A stretch of 64,000 nt of DNA from Vermamoeba vermiformis (lineage: Eukaryota > Tubulinea > Echinamoebida), in NCBI GenBank assembly GCA_045837725.1, contig JBEWZL010000145.1:62001-126000 (forward strand), given 5' to 3'. Below, piece after piece: positions 56,689 to 64,000 of this stretch. Position numbers and translations under genes: made by a program. Within the stretch, counting starts at the first letter, position 1; the number at the start of each line of letters is the position of its first letter. The notes below the pieces were generated by a model. That model ran no database searches. It was given only the letters and a program-made list of their open reading frames with translations, and had not been told where the DNA came from.

Positions 56689-58651
56689 CTAGATACGATG
56701 CAAGTACGAGCCAGCCTTAGTCAAGTATCGCACCCACTGTTCGTGCCATGGTTAGTTAAGCACGAGTATATAGTATAAAAGCAAACACTTACTTTGACCG
56801 CATTATATCCACTTCGTTCAATGACTCGCAAGTAGCGGATCTGCAAACCTGAAGCAGCAAACATCGGTACTTGGAACTCCATTTGAATAGGAGGACGAGA
56901 CCACGCCTTCTTCTCGACAGAGACGTTTGAGATTAACTCAATACGGGCCTGCAAGGTGTACTCGGTCATACCCGGGAATCGACGGATCCTGTCATTTTTG
57001 CAAGTTAGTACCGAGCCTTATATTACTGATTGGTGTATATAACGTACTTCCACACGATGCCGCCAGCGTCAGCGTTGTATTTAGCCTTGCCCGCACCCTT
57101 AATCGCAATCTTGCAGGTAGCTGTATTAACACCAATTAGTACGCCAACCACGACTAGCGAGACCAACACGAGCACGTACCTGTGTTCTTCGGGGTCGGGA
57201 TTTTAATGATGACATTAGCGCCGTTCAATTTAGCGTTGAAAGTCGATTTAACGGTGACATCGGCTTCAATTCTGTTGCGACTGACTTCAGTGACGTTAGA
57301 AATAACTCTGAACGGGGAGCTGATGTTTTCAGTGGTGCGGTATCTGTTGTATAATGTTAGAAGGCCTCGGTCTAGTTCTATCGTGCAGCACTTACCGCAT
57401 CAATTCGAATTCACCGTCAGGAGGCACGAAGCTGATAGTACGGTCAGCGTCAAATCGGCCCAACTTGACACATTGGTGCATGGTCACGTCATCGAGTTCA
57501 ATGCCAGAAGCGGTCTTAGGCCTAACAATGCATCAATAAGACCTAGTTCTAGGGCTTGGAACATCATCTAGCCGCTTACTTTTTGCCCATCTTGGTCTCC
57601 TTGTCCAACAAAATCTTGTCGTTCATGCCCAATTTGCACTCGGGCATGCCGCTCAGTTGTGTCTTCATCATAATTTGACCAGTAACATCGGCCTTCAACA
57701 CGTTGCCTAATTCAATGTTAGCCCGACATCTACTTTGCGAGCAATGTATTATAATAGAGTTAGTCTCGTACCTGCAGTCGACATGAGTAAGTTGACTGAC
57801 TCGATGACGTCAATATAAATTTCGTTTCTTTTGTATCGGAGATCAACGGGACGCCACGGCAATTGACCTGTAATTACATGCGATGAGTTTTTAAGCCTTT
57901 TTTGGATCATTGAACGTACCGGTAGTTTGAATTGTGATTTGAGAGATCTGGTCCTCACGAGCCTGCATTCAACGATTAAATAATGCAACAATAATGTAAT
58001 GACTAGAGTATTTTACCTTTTTAATAGCCTTGCTTTGTGTAGTGATAAGATTTTTAATTGAATCCGCATCCGTATTTTGAGGGAAACCGTAATCGAGGAT
58101 TTCTGTACGAATACGAAAATAAATTAGTAATTATTTTAATAGCAATATATTTACTATTAATAATCGATTTTGAATTGATGAGTTAAATTGAAAAATTTCT
58201 CCTACCTTCTACGACCTCAACTACTGTAACAATATTATCTTTGACACTCTCTTCGTCAAAAGAACCAAAGTATGACTTGAAGATTTTAATAAGAGCGTAT
58301 AATACTTCGAAAATTCCGGTGGCATCTGAGTTGTCCTTGGTAACAGCGACTATATAGAGATCCTTGTCACGCACGTGAACAAAAGAAGTATCTCCTATTT
58401 GTTTTAAAGGTGAACGTTGATCTTTTGATGTCACTACTTGTAATCTGAACGCTTCAGCGATTCCTTTGCTGCATTCAAAAAAAAAATTAATAATTAAATT
58501 TCAAAATAAGCTGTAATAAAATGAATAATAAATATGCCGTGTATGATGCACAATACTAATATATTTGATATCTTTACCTGACGCCGTCACGATAAACCTG
58601 ATTTAATAATACATCTCCTTTTTGCGTGATAATAAACAAGGCGTAAATCAT
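56689..58651 (-). CDS. AP2M1: AP-2 complex subunit mu
   Basis: About nine exons. N-terminal longin domain [65 protein letters not shown]. The mu homology domain begins [20 protein letters not shown] and includes [51 protein letters not shown] and [27 protein letters not shown]. It binds YxxPhi sorting signals in clathrin-mediated endocytosis. The C-terminal sequence ([18 protein letters not shown]) is closer to fungal than to animal AP-2 mu as I recall them. The phosphorylated Thr region of the linker is not clearly conserved. AP-3 delta lies just upstream on the same strand. Confidence 0.93.
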
Positions 58652-58921
58652 TTTCAAGCCTGGACTAATAAATAAATACTATGCTACACAAGACAACGCT
58701 ACGGATCAATAACGCGTTGTGTTCTATTCGTTGGACAATGAGCTTTCGGCAATAAAATTGAAAAAGATTTTTTTTCTCGTTTTGCGATGAAAACTCGCGT
58801 AAAACTTCTTATTCAACTTCACTAAAGAGCGCAAGTAGACAACTAACAATAAATTATTGATAAGATTTATGTCGGACTGTACAAGACATAAAGGTGCTTC
58901 AAGCTACGTTGGATCGAGTTT

Positions 58922-61900
58922 TTAAGCTTTGAAAAAGGCGCTCAACTCCTTGATCAGCGCGTCACCAAGAGCAATGTCGTTGCTCTTAATAGCCACAGCG
59001 AGAGAGTTAGGACCACCCTCTTCCTTGATCAACACAGCCACGTGATGGCCCATCGTGGTCTTGCCGTACATTGACGCGCGATCAGCTGTTTCTTCAACGC
59101 GCGATACGCCGAACAAACCAAGAATATCAGCAACTGCAGCCTTGAGCGATCTGGTGGTGATTGAAGTGGCGTTGAGCGACAAGTTGGGCACTGAAGTCAA
59201 CAGCTTGACGAATCCCTCGCGAGTCAAGGATTGCGGCAAAATGAACGACGACGAGGGCAAGTTGAGCGAGAATTCTTTCTTGGCTTGCTCGCCTGACTTG
59301 GCTTGAGCAGGCTGTAATAATACATGTTAGTATCGCTCTCGTATAAGTATCTTGATATGCATCTCAGAGGAGCGCAAGGCTGAGATTCTGAGATCGGATG
59401 CGAGACTTACCATTTGCAAGTAGGTGAGCTGTCCGCCCAAGTTAAGTGGGTTGACGCAGCTCTGTGCATTAAACATGACACGGAAGCTGTGAGTTTGGTT
59501 GGCTTGGATCGAGGCAACGACGAAGATCGGGCTCTTGGCTACGGGCTGAAGAACTGGATGATCGGCAAAGTTGAGTTCAACATGATACACAGGGGCGGCT
59601 TTAGTCTTGAAGTTAAAGACTACTAAGATCTTGTTGGCCTCCTTCGGGCTAACTTTAGTTGTGTAAGTCTAAAAAAGGTTTGTTAGATATGCTGGATGTA
59701 AAAATAGTTCGAGCAAGCAAAAAATACTTACAACTTCGAGGAGATCATCCTTGACGAGGGTCTTGGTGCGCAACTTATCATCGGCAGTGGTAACAGGTGC
59801 GGCAGCCTTAGGAGCGCTAAATAAACGGTTAGAAAGCAAGCCGGATGCACCCGATCTTGTTCAGGTTGACTTACGCTTGAGGAACACCCTTCTTAGGAGC
59901 AGGACGCTAGACAACGAATATTAATACTCCGACAAGGTGTGCTAACATGGCTGATACTTACTCCTGTGGGAGAATCAATGCTGCCGACTTCTTGGAACGT
60001 TCCGCGACCAGAGCCAGCGGATCCAGAAGAGCTTGTGCGTGAGAGAGGACCAGTGGGGGACTTGGCGCCACCAAGGCTGCCGAGCATGTAGTCAGTGGCC
60101 TTGTCGTCCTTGGGTGACTTGGCGGGTGAAGGCGAAGGAGTCTTGGTCGGTGCGGGTGTAACGGCTTTGGGTCTGGCGGGATCGGGCTTCTTGACGTCAA
60201 TAGGAACCACGCGGTGTTGGCGCTATCAAAATAGGTTAGAGGCATACTTAATTAATGGATTGCTACGTACCACAGGCAGAGTTTCGTTCGAGCTGATGTT
60301 GCTCAGATCGACGCCGCTCAAAGCGTTCTTCATGCCAGATTCGGACCTGTTGTTCTTCTCATCATCGCTATCACCACCAGCACCTTCAGGCATGTCTTCA
60401 GTAGTCATGACAGTGTAGACCTTCTTGGTCTTAGCAGCACCGCCACGTTTAGGCTTGCGGTACTTGTTGTTCAACGCGCCTTCTTCGAGACCAAGATCGG
60501 CACCTGACAAACGTTGAACAGGAGTACCTTCATCGTCGTCGTCATCACCAAGGCCCAACTCCTCGCCCAAGTAGTGAGGGTTGGCAGCCATATTGCGACG
60601 ACGAGCTTCACGTTGCTAAACAAAAAAAGTCAGATGTGTTGCTTCAAAACGGATCTGTTTGACTTACTCGTTGGCGTTCCTCGGGGTCAATAGCCTTGTA
60701 CTCAGCTCGACCTTCTTCTTCCCATTCAGCCCATTCGCCCTTATCGTTGCGCTGGGGTTCGTCGAAGGACATTGGCGGCTCTTCAGGAGCAGGCTCAATG
60801 ATCCAGGCATCGAGATCCAAGCCTTGAGGCACTTGAACCTTGCGTTGAGCCTTGCTGCTAACAGGGTTCAGAGGATCATCGCTCAAAACGAAGAACTCGT
60901 CCAAGTGAGAATCTTCCTTGGCCTCGCGTTGTTCCTTTAGCAGCTTGAGCAAAACTTCCAAGAAGCAAGCACGTTCTTGCACTTCCAAGTGGACGGAGCG
61001 AGTGAAGAGAGGCAAGCGGCCTTCAACCAATTGAATGGCAATGTCGAGGTCGTGAGCAGCCTTTTGTCTGTTCTCCTCAGTCTCGCCGGCATTGGTGGCA
61101 AAGGCAGCGAGCTTAGTGACGAGCTTGAGCACGTTCTGCATGTAGATGCTTTGAACGGTGGCCGACAAAGCAGCGGCACGAGGTTGCAGGAGTGACTCGA
61201 GTGCAGGCAAGAAATCTTCAACGGATGAGGCGTACTCACCAACGATGAAGGCAGCAGCGTAGAGCACTTCAGTCATGGAGTCGTTGCTGTTCAACAAGAC
61301 AGGATCGCGCAAGACGTTGATCTAGAACTCGGGTCAGTACTGCATACGTTTAAAGGCGTCCTTTGAGTCACTTACCATGTTCTCAACGGCAAATTGTCTG
61401 ATGACGTGGACACGCACGCAGACGTCGAGGAGCTGGTCCTTGACGAGCTTACCGTGACGAGTGCCTTGAACATGACTGAGCTCCAACAAAGTGGCGATGT
61501 ACCACTCAAAGTCAGTGATGTACGCGTAGTTGTCGCGCGAGCACACACTAATGACCTTCTCGAGCAACTCGTCCTTGTAGCTGCCGTCAGCGTTGTTCAA
61601 GTGCTCGATCAACTTCTTGACGATCAAGCCCAAGTTCTTCTTGGTGACCATGGAGGACAAGAGGTCCAAGGCGCGCATGCGAATAGTCACGTCTTCGTCT
61701 TCCAAGCAGCTAACAACGACGTCACGGTGCTCAGCAACACCCTTAGGGAACACGCGCATAATGTTGTTCATGGCGAGCAGACCCAAGTACTTCAAGTTGG
61801 GGTCAGGGTGCTCGATAAATGTGCGCAACTTGCCAATGCACAGACGCATGACTTGCTCGTACTCGCTCAAGCCACAGATGCACGCTTGAATGACTTCGTA

Positions 61901-63169
61901 GAGCAAGGACATGGCAGCCGTGGTGTTGATGAGGGTGGTGAATGGCTCAATCAACTTCTTGGCCAAACGAGGCTCGTGGGGAGCAAGCAAAGCGAACTAG
62001 ATGAGGAAAGTGCACGTGTTATTGTGGCTATATTGTGATTAAACAGTGAAGTATTACGTACCAACTTGATGACCTTGATCAACATCCAGTTGTTGCTGGA
62101 CTTTGAAAGCAACTTGTACAAAGTTGGCGCCAAAACGAGGTAGCTCTTAGGATTGGACTTGGCAAGTTCGCAGAAGACGTTAACGGCAGCGCTGACGACG
62201 GCTTTACGCAGGTGTTAGTAATATTCCCTTGACTTAACTAAAATTGAAATAAAGAAGCTTACCAGGATCGGGATCCTCGAGCTTGTCTTTCAATCTGTTG
62301 AAGCTAGGTCGAAGAGCATCAGGGAACTTCAAGAAGATCTTGTACAAGACCAAGACAGCCTTCTTGCGGATATAAGGTCGCGAGCTGGTGAGCATAGAAA
62401 CCACATCCGGTGCCAAGTCTCTAGCAAGATCTGGAGTGCAGATGTTGCCGAGACAGTTCAAGGCCATACCGGCCTCGTATAAGCTCTTGCCCATAAAGTC
62501 CTACGAATATAATATTGAGTTCTCCGTCGTTATCAATTTCAGATCCTGAGAATTAGAGAGTAACGTTGCAATATTGCGAATTGTAGTCTTATATTATTGA
62601 GTGCATTATTCATTTGTATTTCCACGAAGGAGAGCGATTAAATACCTTCTTAATCAAGTTGGTGGTCAACATTGTGACATCCGTGTTCTCGTCGAAGCTT
62701 TGAGAGGCAGCACTATAAGCAATTCGCTTATTGGTGAACGATTGGAAGCTCATTACTTCTACGACATTGAAAGCAGCCCATTTCATGTCATAGCCCAGCA
62801 TCTGGAGCTGTTTCATTGAAAAAAAATTAGAAAATATCCCCAAATTATTATTTATGGTCTGATATAGTTAAAAAATAGCGTATTATTATTATGCGCGAGG
62901 GATACGCCGTAAGTTAATTTTTGTTAGTGAACTGATAGGAAAGAAATCTGATGGCAATAATCTTTTTGCCATTTATAATTATTCAATTATTATATTATAA
63001 TTAATATACTCACGTAAGTCAATTTTTGAACGGCAATAGACTTAACGCTCTTGCTATCGGATTTGAGCTCCTCTTTTATTTCTTGAATGCATTGGCTGAT
63101 ATACTGTCCTTCATTCGCTTTATGGCTGCGAATGCCAGTAATAAGATCAGTTAAATTCTTTTTGAACAT
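58922..63169 (-). CDS. AP3D1: AP-3 complex subunit delta
   Basis: About 12 exons. HEAT-repeat trunk: MFKKNLTDLITGIRSHKANE, QMLGYDMKWAAFNVVEVMS, YEAGMALNCLGNICTPDLARD, RPYIRKKAVLVLYKIF, HEPRLAKKLIEPFTTLI, NLKYLGLLAMNNIM and RMRALDLLSSMVTKKNL. These are delta-adaptin hallmarks. A hinge rich in Lys/Glu and Ser/Pro follows, and a C-terminal ear (FVVASIQANQTHSFRVMFN...LSAFFKA). AP-3 sorts cargo to lysosome-related organelles and vacuoles. It lies directly upstream of AP-2 mu on the same strand, an adjacency of two adaptor subunits from different complexes. Length about 1,080 residues, near the family norm. Confidence 0.94.
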
Positions 63170-63304
63170 AGCTGGGCCTCTATTGAACAAAATACGATGA
63201 AATTAGATTTTTTCAGATCCGCTTTTTGGTCAATTCGGAAATGGCACGAAACATTTCCATTTCGCAACAAAAGTGCAAACCAAACGATAGAGGTCATATT
63301 CGTT

Positions 63305-64000
63305 TTATTTTACAGGTTCATCAGGAAATTCTTGATTCTCTTTCAGAACTTGCCTGACATTAATGTTGATCCGCGAGTCTTTCAAATATTCTATCACTGC
63401 GCGTTGTGAGGCAGTTGAAGCTGCATCTACAAGCTCAACTGGAAGTGTATCTTCGATTATACGAGGCACACCGTGCATAAATAGCCGAGAATCGCCTCCC
63501 ATAAGGACCACATCTCCACTCCGAACAAAAAGTGCGACTGGTTCAACGTCTTTGGTCTTGCCACCAATTAAAAATACAGCACTATGACCAAGACTACGAA
63601 AAATTGTCAGTTAAGATGCTGCTACACTTATTGTAAAGGAGATCTCGTACCTTATCGAAATAACTGGTGACTCGAAATCGAATTCTACGTCATCTAAATG
63701 CCCACAGAGGAATGAATCTAGAATTTGACCGTAATTAGAAAGACTTTTTCATTTAACTAAGAGTATTGCATAAAGTCTGAGAATTAAGTATCATGTACTG
63801 GCATTAGACTGTCTAATATGAAATTATTTTTAGACAAAAGTATACCTAAGTGATAGTAATTTACAATAGCAGCTTCAGGAATGATACGAGTGTCAGCCCA
63901 AGTTGCGATCTGCTTGTTGAGTTCAAAGAGGTCACTGGGGAATGGACTGTGATGCTCTTTTTGATAAATCCTCTTCGTCCAATTGTAATGATAGCCTAAT
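63305..64000 (-). CDS. ALKBH1: ALKBH1-like dioxygenase, 5' end outside window
   Basis: Three exons visible. LGYHYNWTKRIYQKEHHSPFPSDL and EAAIVNYYHLG match ALKBH1. Iron ligands: GHLDD (His, Asp) and FMHGVPRI (second His); the 2-oxoglutarate Arg is in NINVRQV. LGHSAVFLIGGKTKDVEPVALF and SGDVVLMGGDSRLF are typical. ALKBH1 demethylates tRNA m1A and acts in nucleus and mitochondria. The stop is at 63305-63307; the N-terminal third is beyond the right edge. Confidence 0.9.

Noticed and set aside
40590-64000. Two AlkB-family genes (ALKBH6 and ALKBH1) in one window as a functional cluster
   Set aside because: They are about 22 kb apart with many unrelated genes between and belong to different subfamilies; likely chance.
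1-64000. tRNA, rRNA, CRISPR arrays
   Set aside because: No tRNA B-box with a matching cloverleaf, no rRNA sequence and no regularly spaced repeat array was found by eye.

Overview
The window is nuclear DNA from an intron-rich, gene-dense eukaryote. It has about 28 protein-coding genes in 64 kb, introns mostly of 45-150 bp with GTAAGT-like donors, coding on both strands, many head-to-head gene pairs, and AT-rich spacers. Gene content (AP-2 mu, AP-3 delta, a BORCS8-like BORC subunit, ALKBH1, ALKBH6, PIGN, NAT9, NUBP1, a TPS-TPP fusion, one U12-type AT-AC intron) fits an opisthokont or close relative, perhaps an early-diverging fungus or a unicellular holozoan. The AP-2 mu C-terminus looks fungal, while torsin-like genes are otherwise known mainly from animals. 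The sequence alone does not settle the species.

Layout. 1-6938: 3' part of a beta-propeller-like host gene whose ~104 bp intron holds an intact-looking 6.17 kb DNA transposon (211-6380; 42 bp terminal inverted repeats, ACTA target duplication) with two divergent genes. One is a 948-residue DUF7869-like transposase carrying a USP-like region and a C-terminal chromodomain; the other is a 397-residue protein of unknown function. 6939-10020: a gene-poor, partly GC-richer stretch. 10-13.9 kb: a putative myristoylated membrane protein, RPS5, and an Ap4A phosphorylase with the AT-AC intron. 13.9-23.3 kb: the most unusual region, a three-gene module (A minus, B plus, C minus) present twice in tandem. 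B is a multi-spanning membrane protein with a torsin-like AAA+ domain. A is a type II membrane protein resembling the luminal torsin activators LAP1/LULL1, including an SR-type arginine-finger motif. C is a type I membrane protein with a seven-cysteine ectodomain and, in one copy, a very long charged helix. All three would place their key domains in the same luminal compartment, so I read them as a divergent torsin/activator system plus a third partner.

23.5-64 kb: ordinary single-copy genes: F-box/propeller protein, type I membrane protein, TPS-TPP (phosphatase half apparently inactive), NUBP1/Nbp35-like P-loop protein without the N-terminal cysteine cluster, STE20/PAK-like kinase with a long disordered N-terminus, PIGN, ALKBH6, BORCS8-like, RING E3, a reduced G-alpha-like protein without GTP-binding motifs, aldehyde dehydrogenase, bZIP factor, NAT9, TPR protein, F-box protein with a degenerate SNF2 lobe, AP-2 mu, AP-3 delta, and a partial ALKBH1. 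Three genes (G-alpha-like, TPP half, SNF2-like) are recognisable folds that have lost catalytic motifs. Exon joins were made by eye from splice consensus, reading frame and family similarity; spliced lengths that I added up are given only where they came out in frame.
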